Origin: Leishmania mexicana MHOM/GT/2001/U1103
Taxonomy: Eukaryota > Euglenozoa > Kinetoplastea > Trypanosomatida > Trypanosomatidae
Direction: 5' to 3'
Assembly (NCBI RefSeq): GCF_000234665.1
Contig: NC_018328.1
Coordinates: forward strand, 310,001-374,000
Length of the DNA stretch: 64,000 nt
Numbering within the stretch: the stretch's first letter is position 1; every line of letters starts with the position of its first letter. Below are positions 1-9,799 of this stretch, one piece after another. Below the pieces are notes generated by a model. It saw nothing but the letters and a program-made list of their open reading frames with translations, had not been told where the DNA came from and searched no databases. A program made the position numbers and the translations under genes.

Positions 1-1086
1 GCCGCCGCCGCCGCCCCCCTCTCCTGTTGTGCCAGTGTCTTGGTCTTATTTCTGCGTGGCCACGTGGGTGCGATGCCTCCCTCCCTCTCTGGGGGGTGAG
101 GGGGGCTCGTCCGATCCACAGCTGCTTTTCTTGCTTCGGTGCTTCTCCCCTCCCGCCACTGCTTCTGTGGCCTCTTCTCAACATCTGTTGTGTGCGGCAG
201 AGGGGACGAAAAGGGGGGTGGTGGTGAGTGTCTGTGAGTGCATGGAGAGAGCGCGCCGCCGTGCACCACCTCGCCCCACCTCCCAGTCTCGTCGTCTCCC
301 TGTCTATATATCTCTGCTAAGCTATCGATATACGTAGATCTATCTATATATGTACACACACGCAGGCATCGCTGTCTTATGGCTTGTCTGTGCCCCCTTC
401 CACTCACACCATCCTGCCCGTCATGTGCGCACGTGCACACACACATGGACACATATTCGTGTGCACGAGGAGACGCACGGTGATGCCTGCAGAGACGGCA
501 GCCAAGCCCGTCAGAACACGCCATGTGAGGTAAGGATGCGCGCATGCACGTGTGCACACGTGCGTGGAACAGAGTCCCTGTTTCACTCAGCGATAGACTC
601 AAGCAAGGGTCACACAGGGAGCTGACGTGCGCTACGCCCGCGCTCTCTCACGATCTGCTACATGCTCTCTTGCGGGTGTCCTCCTCCTCCTCTCTCCGGT
701 CCTACTTCACAAACACACACGGATACGGGTGTTGCATGATATTTTTTTCTTTGGGGGTTTCGACCACCGCGACAGCAGCGAAGGACTGAACTAGCATTGA
801 GCTCGAGGGGCGTGCGAACTTGTGTACCCCCTCTTCCTCTTCCTCTTTCTCTTCCTCCCCTCCTCCCCCCCCCCGAACGACGCGACTGAATGCGTGAGCA
901 TCATCTGCATGTAGGCTGCACCTGGTGAGTGTTGTCTTTGGAGCAGACGCGTGTGCTGCCGTCACTGCTACTGTCGTTGACGTCCATCACCGCCGCATAC
1001 CTACAGGCGCGCACATACCCCGCATCCATCACGTACCTTTCTACTTCCCCTTTTGCGTTGACTCCCTTTCTTCTTCTCAGTCTTCG
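1..1086. other. Non-coding region upstream of the first gene, with predicted splice acceptor
   Basis: No convincing gene is visible here; the short open frames lack Leishmania-like codon use. The stretch is probably the 3' untranslated and spacer sequence of a gene lying to the left. It holds an AT-rich tract with runs of TA near 303-352, CA-rich sequence near 430-450, and a strong pyrimidine tract at about 829-874. The first AG after that tract is at 897-898, a good candidate for the spliced-leader acceptor of the polymerase gene. A second pyrimidine tract ends in an AG at 1079-1080, only six bases before the chosen ATG. Confidence 0.5.
829..898 (+). promoter_or_regulatory. Predicted polypyrimidine tract and spliced-leader acceptor for the DNA polymerase gene
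   Basis: About 45 nearly pure pyrimidines (829-874) are followed by the first AG at 897-898. In trypanosomatids this pattern directs trans-splicing of the downstream gene and polyadenylation of the upstream one. The alternative acceptor at 1079-1080 would leave a six-base untranslated leader after the spliced leader. Confidence 0.45.
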
Positions 1087-4000
1087 ATGCCACCCAAATC
1101 CGCGCGGAGAGGATCAGTGGCACACGCGCTGATGCAACCGGCGTTGGCGACGGAAGCCGCGCCATCCCCACCGCGCGCAGAGCCGCAGTCGCACAGCCGC
1201 CGCACGCGACAGGAATCGGCGCTGCTGTTCTGGTTGGAAGCCGCGTGCGCTGCACCAGTGTCACGCACCTCAACGAATGCCGACCGTGCCTCCGCATCCT
1301 CCAGCTCCACGACCGCCGCTGCGGCAACCCCCGTGGCCGCAACCAAGAGAGAACCCTCGGTGGACCTTGCCTCACGGCCACCTCCGGAGGAGCAGCGGGA
1401 GCAGCAGCAGCCGCACGGAGACGCATCAACACAGGAAACAGCCGCTCCGGAAGTGTCGGCCGCCGCCGGCGCGTCCGCGGCAGAGGCCTCCTCAACTTTT
1501 CTTGTGCAGACCGTGACGACGATACCGCCACCGCCACCAGGCGAGACACGAGAGGGTGACGGTGCGACTGGATCCAGAAAGACAGCGGATGCGCCTCCTA
1601 CACCTGGCATCGAGCATCCGATACCGCCTCCTCACCTTTCCTGGGGCACGGGTCCGCGCCGTCTCGTGGTTGCCGACGCAGTGCCCCTCTTCGACTCCCT
1701 TCTCGCCGGCCATCTCGGTCCGGTCGCGGTGGATGTGCAGCTGCAGGGGCACACGCGCCTTTTGCAGCAGCCACAGCAGTTCGAGGCAGCGCTGCAGGCG
1801 TACGAGAGGCAAAGCGCCGGTGAGCTGCGGGAAGCTCTGAGCAGCGTGCAGCCATTCTTTCTCCTCTGCAACGCCGGAGGCGGGCCAGGCATGCGCGCGA
1901 ATCATTCAGGTGTCTCGGGAGGTGGCATGGATGACGACGGCCACCCGAAAACGGCATTCGGTGCCGCGGTGCTGTCGACCTCCTCAGTGCTCTATACGAT
2001 GCACCCCGCTAACAACTACCCTGTTCTGCCCCTCCTCGCCCAGCTGCTGCGAACGCCGCAGGTGACGAAGCTCCTCCTCCACAGTCGCCTGCTCTACCGC
2101 CTTCTCTTCCTGTTTCTGGGGACGGACCGAGTGGAGCTGAGCAGCGTCGTCGACCTGCCCACGTGGGCGGCGCTGGGGCAGCAGTCGCGGCCCTCCCTCG
2201 CCCTGCTCTTTCATCTGCCTATAGAGGGTGTCGGATGTTGGTCGGACATCGAAGCAGTGCTTCCATCAGAGGCGCGGCAGCTGCTCCACGAGGAGACGCA
2301 GTCGATGGCACAGCAGCAGCCACTCGCTACGACTCGGTCAGTGGGGAGTGAAAGTGAGTCCGAGCTCGACAGTGTGCAGGGGGCGAGCACGGACGGCAGC
2401 GACGGCGCCAGCGACAAGGAGGATGGCGGAGATGACGCGCGCCACGAAGGCGGCGACGCGCGAGCAGTGGGAGCAGACGGGGCGGCGGAGGACGAGCCGG
2501 CAGATGCGGTGCAGCTTCTTCAGCGCATTCGACCTTTGGCCGAGCAGCCCCTCGACGGCAACGACCGCCGTGCCAGCGACGCCGACTTTGGTTCAGCTAC
2601 CCGAGCAGCCGGTGGGAAGCGCCGTCTCTTGCGTTCGCGCCAGCGGCATCGTCGTCGCCGGTACGACAGCGGCCCCTCTCTCTGCTCATCCTCTTGCGTG
2701 GACGCGCCTGCCCTCGCCGACGTCTATCACGGGCTGAAGACGGTAACACTGTTCTATGCACATGTGTTGTCAAGGCTGCTTGACGTAGTCGACCCGGGCG
2801 CGACCGGCGTGGCTGCACCTAGTGCTGGAATAGCCGCTCTGCCACTGGCAACCTCGCGCTTCGGTGGCGACGTCATACCGTCGCCCGTCTCGGCAGTACG
2901 GTACCGCTTCTCCCCGTCCGAGTTGTGTGCGCTGCGCACCTACGCGGATTTCCTCTGCGAGCTCATGGCGTACCACGGCGTCTTTGTGAACGACACAGTG
3001 GCGCACGGGATGCTGACCGCCTTGGACGTGCAAATGGCCGCCATCGAAGACGTGGGGCTGCGCGTCGCGGCAGCCGTTCTGGCGACCGCGGAGCCTGCTG
3101 CACCGTCCGCCACCACAGAGAAGGGTGAAGGCCGTAAGTGGAGCATGGAGTTGGTCCATCAGTGCTTGACTCGACTTACCGCCGCTGCAACGACGCCCGA
3201 GATGCCGCGAGCGGTGAACATCCACTACCTACGTCTTCTGGCTGCGCAGGCGAAGCAGAGCAGCTGTGCGCGGGCTGAACAGCTTCGACTGGGATGCCAG
3301 CTTGTGTGCGTGTGGATGGCGTACCTAGATCGGGCTGCGAATAGAAACAGGCTGCATGACATGTTCAGAAAAGTCGCAGATAAACTGCACGTGTGCGTGC
3401 TGGAGAAGCCGCGCGACGCAGCAGCGGAGAACGGCACTGCAGTGTCGGATGCGTCGACGGCACAGGTATCTCGGGTGTGCTACTCGATGCATCCAGATTG
3501 GGTCCTGCACAACACGTCGACTGGCCGCATCTTTTCATCGCTGCCAAACGTGCAGAACGTGCCGAAGCAACCGCCTCGCACGGCGTTCCCGATCCACACG
3601 CTTTCCGCCACGCCAAGCCGCAACAGCGGTGGCGATGAGTCTCTGCGCCACTACAGCTACGTCGACCCGCCCACGGAGGAAGATGTGGCTCGGTGGCTGG
3701 CGCTCGCGGAGGCGGCCCTGGTTGATCAGGCGTCGTCTGCACAGTTTCCTCTCTTCCCCGAGAACCCACAATGGACGCTGCGGCACCTCTACTGCGCCCC
3801 TCCTGGTTGTTTGCTTGCCTCCTTCGACTTCAACCAGCTGGAGCTGCGCCTGCTCGCCCACCTCAGCGGCGACGCTGCTCTGCAGGAGCACCTGTCTGCC
3901 AATGTAGATGTTCTGGCGCTCGTGACAGCCAGTGTTCTGCGCCTGCCATCCATCGACCACGTGCGCCCACAGCAGCGGCAAGCCGTGAAGGTGATTGTGT

Positions 4001-4602
4001 ACGGCCTCCTGTACGGCATGGGGCCGGAGTCGATGGATGTGCGCATCAAGAAGATCAACGAGGAGTTTGCAACATCAGAACAGCAGCAGCATCACCGAGG
4101 AGGAGAAGCCTCTTCGCCCGGGCCGGCGCCGATGTCTGCACATGATCTTCTCAGGCGCTTCCACCATGTCTACCCGCGCATCGAGAGTTATCTTCGCGAG
4201 ACTCGACAAGAAGCGCTGCGCTCCTTTGCGGTGGAGACGCTGTCCGGCCGCAAGTCCCTCATCGCCGAGAAGGACGCGAACCGTCGGCGGCAGCGAGCCA
4301 TTGCGCAGGCCGTGCAAGGCGGCGCGGCTGACGTGCTGCACAGTGCCATGCGGGCCGTTCATCAGCAGCGTCACAGCTTTCTGCCTTACCTCCCTGCTGC
4401 GACGCTTGCACTGGTAATGAGCGTTCACGACGAGCTCGTCTATGCCGTTCCGCGGGCTGCGATCGAGGAGGTGGTGCGAGGAGTGCAGCGCGTCCTCGAG
4501 GACCAAGCGCGAGTGCTGCGGCTGGCCGTACCCCTGCCGGTGACTGTGCGGGTCGGGTACTCTTTTGGCGAACTGGCTGAGTTCCGCTCCACAGGGGGCT
4601 GA
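1087..4602 (+). CDS. Family A DNA polymerase, likely polymerase-theta type without a helicase domain
   Basis: The protein (1171 residues from the first ATG) has a C-terminal family A polymerase domain. Motif A reads FDFNQLELR with the metal-binding Asp at 914. The O-helix motif B has Arg964, Lys968 and Tyr972 followed by GLLYGMG. Motif C is VHDEL with Asp1115. The TGR..S..PN.QN.P template-contact segment precedes motif A, and a QGGAAD segment (canonical QG.AAD) lies before motif C. Residues 1 to about 200 are Ala/Ser/Pro-rich and disordered, residues about 420-520 are acidic, and no helicase motifs are present. I cannot see an intact 3'-5' exonuclease site. Kinetoplastids carry polymerase-only Pol theta proteins that act in translesion synthesis, and also several mitochondrial Pol I-like enzymes; the length and lack of an exonuclease favour the former, but this is not settled. 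A Gln/His-rich insertion (near residues 995-1015) interrupts the fingers. Confidence 0.9.
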   Translation: MPPKSARRGSVAHALMQPALATEAAPSPPRAEPQSHSRRTRQESALLFWLEAACAAPVSRTSTNADRASASSSSTTAAAATPVAATKREPSVDLASRPPPEEQREQQQPHGDASTQETAAPEVSAAAGASAAEASSTFLVQTVTTIPPPPPGETREGDGATGSRKTADAPPTPGIEHPIPPPHLSWGTGPRRLVVADAVPLFDSLLAGHLGPVAVDVQLQGHTRLLQQPQQFEAALQAYERQSAGELREALSSVQPFFLLCNAGGGPGMRANHSGVSGGGMDDDGHPKTAFGAAVLSTSSVLYTMHPANNYPVLPLLAQLLRTPQVTKLLLHSRLLYRLLFLFLGTDRVELSSVVDLPTWAALGQQSRPSLALLFHLPIEGVGCWSDIEAVLPSEARQLLHEETQSMAQQQPLATTRSVGSESESELDSVQGASTDGSDGASDKEDGGDDARHEGGDARAVGADGAAEDEPADAVQLLQRIRPLAEQPLDGNDRRASDADFGSATRAAGGKRRLLRSRQRHRRRRYDSGPSLCSSSCVDAPALADVYHGLKTVTLFYAHVLSRLLDVVDPGATGVAAPSAGIAALPLATSRFGGDVIPSPVSAVRYRFSPSELCALRTYADFLCELMAYHGVFVNDTVAHGMLTALDVQMAAIEDVGLRVAAAVLATAEPAAPSATTEKGEGRKWSMELVHQCLTRLTAAATTPEMPRAVNIHYLRLLAAQAKQSSCARAEQLRLGCQLVCVWMAYLDRAANRNRLHDMFRKVADKLHVCVLEKPRDAAAENGTAVSDASTAQVSRVCYSMHPDWVLHNTSTGRIFSSLPNVQNVPKQPPRTAFPIHTLSATPSRNSGGDESLRHYSYVDPPTEEDVARWLALAEAALVDQASSAQFPLFPENPQWTLRHLYCAPPGCLLASFDFNQLELRLLAHLSGDAALQEHLSANVDVLALVTASVLRLPSIDHVRPQQRQAVKVIVYGLLYGMGPESMDVRIKKINEEFATSEQQQHHRGGEASSPGPAPMSAHDLLRRFHHVYPRIESYLRETRQEALRSFAVETLSGRKSLIAEKDANRRRQRAIAQAVQGGAADVLHSAMRAVHQQRHSFLPYLPAATLALVMSVHDELVYAVPRAAIEEVVRGVQRVLEDQARVLRLAVPLPVTVRVGYSFGELAEFRSTGG

Positions 4603-5314
4603 CGCCTGTGGAGTCTGTGAAGCGGATAGAGGAGGAGCAGGGCAGGGCGGGGAGGGGCGCACCGCAACCGCTGTGCACGTACACTTGCACCGATCCGCAT
4701 CAACGAATCGTGCGTACACGCATACCTATCTCCACCCGACTCCCACCCTCTTCCCCAGTGGGCGTCGGTCGTTCGAAGTGGCACACTCCTCACTTGGGTG
4801 CCCCTCTGTGTATGCATCCTGCCTCTGTACCTGTATGCGTAGGTGTGTGTGCGTGTGTGTGCATGGCACTGTGTGTCCACCCCACGCTACTTGTTCGTGG
4901 CCGTCTCTCCCGTGCTCCCTCTCCCCCGTAGATCGTATCTCTCTCCCCCTCTGTGTGTGTGTACGCGGAAGGAAGAGGCGGCGGACGCCTGTCGTTGCTG
5001 CGGAGGCGGGTCACCTGGACGGATCACGTCGTACCCCTCCCCACCCCCTTACACACGCCTCCCCAACGCTCTCTTCACGCGGCCTACTTGCACCTTTTCT
5101 TTCACGCCTCGCCTCTCCATCATGCCCATCTACTCTGATGATGCCCTCTGCTTGGTCGAAGGCCCGCGTACGCGTGCATGTGTCTCACCTGTGCTATGTC
5201 GTTTCACTACCTCGCCCCCCTCCTCCTCGTCCTCTCTCTGTGCCCGCCCGCACGCACGCACGCCCACGCAGCTGTTCTCCGCCCTTTCTTGTTTCCTGCT
5301 TCCCTTTTCACCGC
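4603..5314. other. Spacer between the polymerase and the FG-repeat gene
   Basis: No gene is visible. An imperfect TG run lies near 4843-4863, about 240 bases after the polymerase stop. A long pyrimidine-rich stretch at roughly 5206-5250 is followed by the first clear AG at 5270-5271, giving the next gene a leader of about 43 bases. The frame of the next gene stays open back to about 4565, but this upstream part is His/Cys/Pro-rich and looks untranslated. Confidence 0.5.
5206..5271 (+). promoter_or_regulatory. Predicted polypyrimidine tract and spliced-leader acceptor for the FG-repeat gene
   Basis: A C/T-rich stretch is followed by an AG at 5270-5271, 43 bases before the ATG at 5315. This acceptor supports choosing 5315 as the start, because the in-frame ATGs further upstream would then lie outside the mature message. 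Confidence 0.45.
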
Positions 5315-8300
5315 ATGTTCAGCCTTGGCAGCTTCGGCGGTGCCGCTGGCAGTAGTGCACCTCCCCTAATCGGTGCACCTGGCAGAGGTGGCGGTGTGCT
5401 GGGTACCCCCTCCAACGCCGCTTTCCACGCAGCCGGCGGGCCGGCGCTGATGAGCGGGGTCGGCAGCAGTGGCGCCAACACTGGTGTACTTCACGACCGC
5501 TTCAATGTTCACCCAGGAAGCTATTCGCCGTTCGGAGGAAGCAGTCAGGCGGTACCGCCGCCGGAGCTTGGCGGTGCAGTCGCTGTCAAGGTAGGTGATG
5601 GCAAGAGCAACACCTCCAGCCAGGACGGCAAGGCTAACGTGAGCGGCCCGCAACGCGGCGTGCTGCCCATGAGTGGGTCAGCTCTGCCGCTCTCCTCAAT
5701 GCCCGTCTTCGGCGCCGGCGCGTCACTCCCTTCTAATTCGTCAGGCTCATCTCCCATGGTCGCTGCGCCTGCTACCACGATGATGCCGCTGCCGGTGTCG
5801 TTTGCCACGATGCCGTTGTCGGCGGTTCCGGTCTTTGCGGCGCCAGTCCTTGCATCGGCGCCACCGCAACCGTCGATGTCCATGTCGAGTGGCGGAGGCA
5901 TCTTGGGTGGCGGCGGCAGCGGTGCGCAAAGCGGTGCCAAGGGCAGCGCAGACAGTCATCCCTCTCTGCCCGAACCTCACTCTTCACACCAGCGCAGCCA
6001 AGAGTCGCTGCCACCGCTGGGCTTCACCTCCGCCCTCTCCTCCACACCCGCACCAACAACATCGTTCGTGGATCGTAGCAGTGCCGGCGCTGGAATCGGC
6101 CCGCGGCCCTTTCCGGTTTTCCATGACCCTGCAAGTACGGCGCGCAACAGTGACAACAAGAGTCACACAAGTGGAAGCTTGTTGGCCACGGTTGCCCCAG
6201 TCCTGCCGTCCACAGCTCCACAGCGCACACCAGGCGCCAGCGACGCTAAAGAGTTCATCCTTGGCTCGGCCTTCGCAGCTGGCGCCACCACTGGCAAAGG
6301 CGGCAACACTGCCGGTGGCCCTCCGCCACTTTCGCCGACCTCTTCCGTTTTCGGCACGTCCGTGCCGAGTGTCAGCGCGCCCACAGCGCCCCTATCCAGC
6401 GGCGTTGCGACTCCACCTTTCCCCGCAGCGGCGGCGGGGCCTACTTCGGTCCCTTCTGCAGCGGTTCCGCCGTCGAGTGTCTTTGGCGTGTCCGTGTTCG
6501 GTAAGACTTCCGCTGCAGCGGTGACGGCACCGTCTGCTATCACACCAGCTGCGTCCCCTCCTCCGGCGCCGGCGAAGACTGCTGCGACCGGCGCGAACAG
6601 GAGCGGCAGCGTCTTCGGCGAGCTTCACAGCAGCTTTGGCGCGCCACTGCCAGCGACGGCGGCGCCGATCTTCTCCGCCTTTGGAGCGGCGTCGCCAGTA
6701 GCCTCGGGATCGACACTGTCTGCCACTCCGTTAAGGCAGCAAGCGGCACCGCGCGGCGGCAGCAACGTGCCCGCGAGCTTCCATGCAAGCCCGTTTTCCC
6801 CATCATCGCCCTCAGCCGGTGCGACGCCCAAACCGGCTACCACCACATCCATCTTTGGCTCTGCAGCCTCTGGATCAGGTTCTGGGGTTGGCAGTGGCTC
6901 AGTGTTTACGGCAGCAGCAGCCGCTCCTGTGCGGGCGCCCGCGTCTTCCTTTGGCGCTTCCGCTGCCCCTGGGAAAGTGCCGCCGCCAGCGCCATCCAAG
7001 CCATTTGGCAGCCGTGCAGATGGTGGTGGTGGTGATGCTGCTGCTAGGCGACGCCGAGGCCGCTCCATACCTCGGAGAGATGCCGCTGAAGGTGACGGTA
7101 GCGGCATTGGCGGTCCTGCTCGTCCCCACCCGAGTAGCCTCGCGGCGACCGCTTCGCCGCCGGCGCAAGGCTCCCGCTTTGAGATACCAGCACCGCCCCA
7201 TGGACAACGCCGGCCGACGCCGTCAGCAACGCACACGCAGAAGCCGCCAACGGCCCTGTCGCAGCTGGACAAGCTCCCCATTCCACCACTGCCAGCAGAT
7301 GAGAAGAAGCTGTGCATCGCCGCCCGTCTGTGCAAGTCGTTCCTCATGCAACTTGCCTCCGCGGCGGCGTTGGGGGGCCACGGTAGTGGCGCCGTGGGCT
7401 CTAGCAGGGAAGAGGACGTCGCCAAGACCCTCGAGCAAGCCTTTTTCGGCGTTGTCGGCATCGAGGGCGTGCACGGAAACTTCGGCAATACCGCTGGCGA
7501 GATGCTCGCCCTCTGGAACGGGCAGGTGAGGCCGATGATATCTGGCCGCGGCACCCAAAGCTCTGACGGCGGCGGCTCCGCCTTTCCGGGCGAGATGTGG
7601 ATCGCGCTCTTCATCCTCGGTACGTACCTGAACACCATTCTGTCCACGTTGCAGCACAGCAAATCGGGCCGATGCGCGGCGTCCTCCTCGGCGTCCGCCT
7701 CCGTGACGGATTTGGCAGCCTACAAGGCAGGCCTGCGAGCCCACCCCACCGAGGCGCTCACCGACGCCTGCCACTACGCCAACGAGCTCAGCGAGCTGCT
7801 GCAGACGCTTTTCCAGCGCGGTGGCGAGGCCGATGCCCCGCCGTACAGTGTCATCCCGGTGGTGCTGCGGCGGGTGCGCAGCGTCTTTGATGAGGCGAAC
7901 GCGCGCGGCGTCGCAACGGTGCAGTCGAACCTGAACACGGTCACGTCGAAACTGTTTGCTGTTCTCAACAGGCGCGTAAAGACGTCGGCGGTGCAGCCGC
8001 TTGGCTCGCCTGGCGAGGCGCCACGTTGGCTGCTGACGTACGACGGCAAGGAAAAGGAGAGTCTCCTGCACAGCTTTGCCTATCTCATCATCGAGATGAT
8101 CGCCGCAGATGCCCCGACGAACGACGACGTAGAGCTCTTCATCTCGGCGTTTCACGAGTGCTTCCCATCAGCGCTGGCGGAGCGTTGCATGCTGTACTAC
8201 CGGCGCGCCTGCGCACTCCTCCGGCAGCCGCTCCGCATGTCGCTCGTCGAGGAGGCGGCTGAGCTGTTGGTAAAGGCGACTGTCGTGTACCCACCCAACG

Positions 8301-8785
8301 CCCCACTGAACAACAGGCGTGTGTTGCTGGTGAAGTTGCTGGCAGCGGAGCTGGCGCTGGGGCGGCTGCCGCCGGACGAAGATTGGCTCGCCCTCGACGT
8401 TCCGCCGTTCATCGATGTTGTGAATGCGCTCAAGACGTCGCGTCTGGACCTCCTCGACGCGGCGCTCTCGATGCATGGGCCATTCTTTGTGGAAATTGGC
8501 GTGCACAACGTCCTGTGTCTGGCGCGCCAGCGACTTGCACTCCTGATGGTGGTGAAGTTCTACCTGACTCACGGGTGCGAGAGTCGTCTAAGCGTGTCGG
8601 AGATGGTGCGGTACCACCGCCTCCCCTACTCGGCGGTGGATGCGGGGGTCGTGTGGCTGCTGCCGCTGCTCGTAGAGAAGCAGATAAACGGTGTGCTGGA
8701 CCACGACTACCTGATTCTAAGCGCCAAGACGCCGTTCGACGCCTACCCGCTCAAGACGCTCGCCGACGCTGCGGCCGCCGCATGA
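5315..8785 (+). CDS. FG-repeat nucleoporin-like protein with a PCID2/Thp1-like PCI C-terminus
   Basis: The protein is 1156 residues from the ATG at 5315. Residues 1 to about 565 are Ala/Ser/Gly/Pro-rich with about twelve FG dipeptides in SFG, VFG, IFG, AFG and PFG settings, the composition of a pore-lining FG nucleoporin. A short Arg-rich patch (RRRRGR, near residue 575) could be a nuclear signal. From about residue 640 the sequence becomes helical and ordered. Residues about 995-1145 resemble the PCI/winged-helix part of PCID2 (yeast Thp1), a TREX-2 mRNA-export subunit: an NNRRVLLVKLL segment, then DLLDAALSMHGPFFVEIGV, then a helix with Leu/Tyr spacing, then QINGVLDHDYLILSAKTPF. The FG repeats and the PCI region share one uninterrupted frame. 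The likely site of action is the nuclear pore basket. The FG part is seen directly; the PCID2 relationship is from remembered family patterns and is less certain. Confidence 0.72.
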   Translation: MFSLGSFGGAAGSSAPPLIGAPGRGGGVLGTPSNAAFHAAGGPALMSGVGSSGANTGVLHDRFNVHPGSYSPFGGSSQAVPPPELGGAVAVKVGDGKSNTSSQDGKANVSGPQRGVLPMSGSALPLSSMPVFGAGASLPSNSSGSSPMVAAPATTMMPLPVSFATMPLSAVPVFAAPVLASAPPQPSMSMSSGGGILGGGGSGAQSGAKGSADSHPSLPEPHSSHQRSQESLPPLGFTSALSSTPAPTTSFVDRSSAGAGIGPRPFPVFHDPASTARNSDNKSHTSGSLLATVAPVLPSTAPQRTPGASDAKEFILGSAFAAGATTGKGGNTAGGPPPLSPTSSVFGTSVPSVSAPTAPLSSGVATPPFPAAAAGPTSVPSAAVPPSSVFGVSVFGKTSAAAVTAPSAITPAASPPPAPAKTAATGANRSGSVFGELHSSFGAPLPATAAPIFSAFGAASPVASGSTLSATPLRQQAAPRGGSNVPASFHASPFSPSSPSAGATPKPATTTSIFGSAASGSGSGVGSGSVFTAAAAAPVRAPASSFGASAAPGKVPPPAPSKPFGSRADGGGGDAAARRRRGRSIPRRDAAEGDGSGIGGPARPHPSSLAATASPPAQGSRFEIPAPPHGQRRPTPSATHTQKPPTALSQLDKLPIPPLPADEKKLCIAARLCKSFLMQLASAAALGGHGSGAVGSSREEDVAKTLEQAFFGVVGIEGVHGNFGNTAGEMLALWNGQVRPMISGRGTQSSDGGGSAFPGEMWIALFILGTYLNTILSTLQHSKSGRCAASSSASASVTDLAAYKAGLRAHPTEALTDACHYANELSELLQTLFQRGGEADAPPYSVIPVVLRRVRSVFDEANARGVATVQSNLNTVTSKLFAVLNRRVKTSAVQPLGSPGEAPRWLLTYDGKEKESLLHSFAYLIIEMIAADAPTNDDVELFISAFHECFPSALAERCMLYYRRACALLRQPLRMSLVEEAAELLVKATVVYPPNAPLNNRRVLLVKLLAAELALGRLPPDEDWLALDVPPFIDVVNALKTSRLDLLDAALSMHGPFFVEIGVHNVLCLARQRLALLMVVKFYLTHGCESRLSVSEMVRYHRLPYSAVDAGVVWLLPLLVEKQINGVLDHDYLILSAKTPFDAYPLKTLADAAAAA

Positions 8786-9415
8786 CATCCACCACGGAGT
8801 TGGGGGAGGGCGGGTGATGGCGTGCGACAAGCGCCCCTTGGGGTCTCTGTGGAGGTGGTAATAGGGCTTGGCATTATGCGAGGAAAGGCCTCAAGAGAGT
8901 GTGGAAAAGCGGCGGGAGTGACTCCGATGTGCATGTCTGTGCCGGTGCGGGTGTGCACAAATTCATTCGCGCCTGTCTTTCTCTCTGTGCTTTGGGCTGC
9001 GTCAGTTGGCGATGGTAGTGGTGGCGGTGGTGCATTCCCGCCCGCGCCCCCCCCCCCTCCCTCCCCTCCTGCCCTCTGTGCGAGGGAGAGAACAGTGGGG
9101 TGGGGAGGGCAAGGATTGTCAGACAAGTGGCCGGTGCTCTCGGAGAGCACACCATACTCGAAAAACAACAAAGGAACGTGTGTATGCGTCCGCTGAGCAT
9201 CTTTCATGTCCGCTCCAGCTGCAGACGCGTCTCGCGGAATAGGTCAGGAAGGACGATGGCGGTGAAGGAATGGAAAGTAAGATGGAGGGTGGAGGACGAC
9301 GAAGCGCAGTCGTGTCGTCTGGCCTCACCGTGACGGCGCCACAGACGCAAGCAGCTACGGTTTTCGCAACCCGTTCTCGTGCCCGTTCGCTCGTACCCTC
9401 CTCGCCGTGGCCCTC

Positions 9416-9442
9416 TGTGTGTGTGTGGGTGTGTGTGTGTGT
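9416..9442 (+). repeat. TG dinucleotide repeat
   Basis: An almost pure TG run with a single GG interruption, in the spacer before MCM5. Confidence 0.85.
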
Positions 9443-9739
9443 ATCCTTCCCCCTCTTGTCCCCCTCTCTCTCCTCATCACGACATGCGCCAACCTTCCGG
9501 TGGCACCAATCCATGCATACATGCGTGCACGTGGGCATGCGTGCAAGAGCGGCCTTCGAACGCTCAAAGGACAAGGGTGGAGGGATCGGTCGCCGAGCAC
9601 GCGCGAAGGCCTCATCGACGGAGACGCCGCCGACGACGTGTCAGCGACATCATACAAGTGCATACATCGAAATAGAACGGCTAGAGAGAGTCACACACGC
9701 ACATACGTCTGACGCTACCCCCGCCTCCTTCAACTCCCA

Positions 9740-9778
9740 TCCTGCCCACGCCCACCCCCCTCCCTCCCTCCCTGAAAG
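9740..9778 (+). promoter_or_regulatory. Predicted polypyrimidine tract and spliced-leader acceptor for MCM5
   Basis: A run of C and T broken by few purines is followed by the first AG at 9777-9778, leaving a leader of about 21 bases before the ATG at 9800. Confidence 0.5.
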
Positions 9779-9799
9779 GGCATTGATGAAGCTTGTAGG

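Larger units (their letters stand above)
8786..9799. other. Spacer between the FG-repeat gene and MCM5
   Basis: No supported gene. There is a C-rich tract near 9040-9070, a TG run at 9416-9442, and a C/T-rich tract at about 9740-9773 followed by AG at 9777-9778. The ATG of MCM5 follows 21 bases later. A 224-codon open frame from 9270 crosses the TG run and ends inside the MCM5 start region; its composition does not look coding. Confidence 0.5.

Noticed and set aside
6625..7662. A 345-codon open frame on the - strand
   Set aside because: It lies inside the FG-repeat/PCID2-like gene, is Ala/Pro/Gly/Arg-rich, and is an antisense shadow of GC-rich coding sequence; every supported gene in the window is on the + strand.
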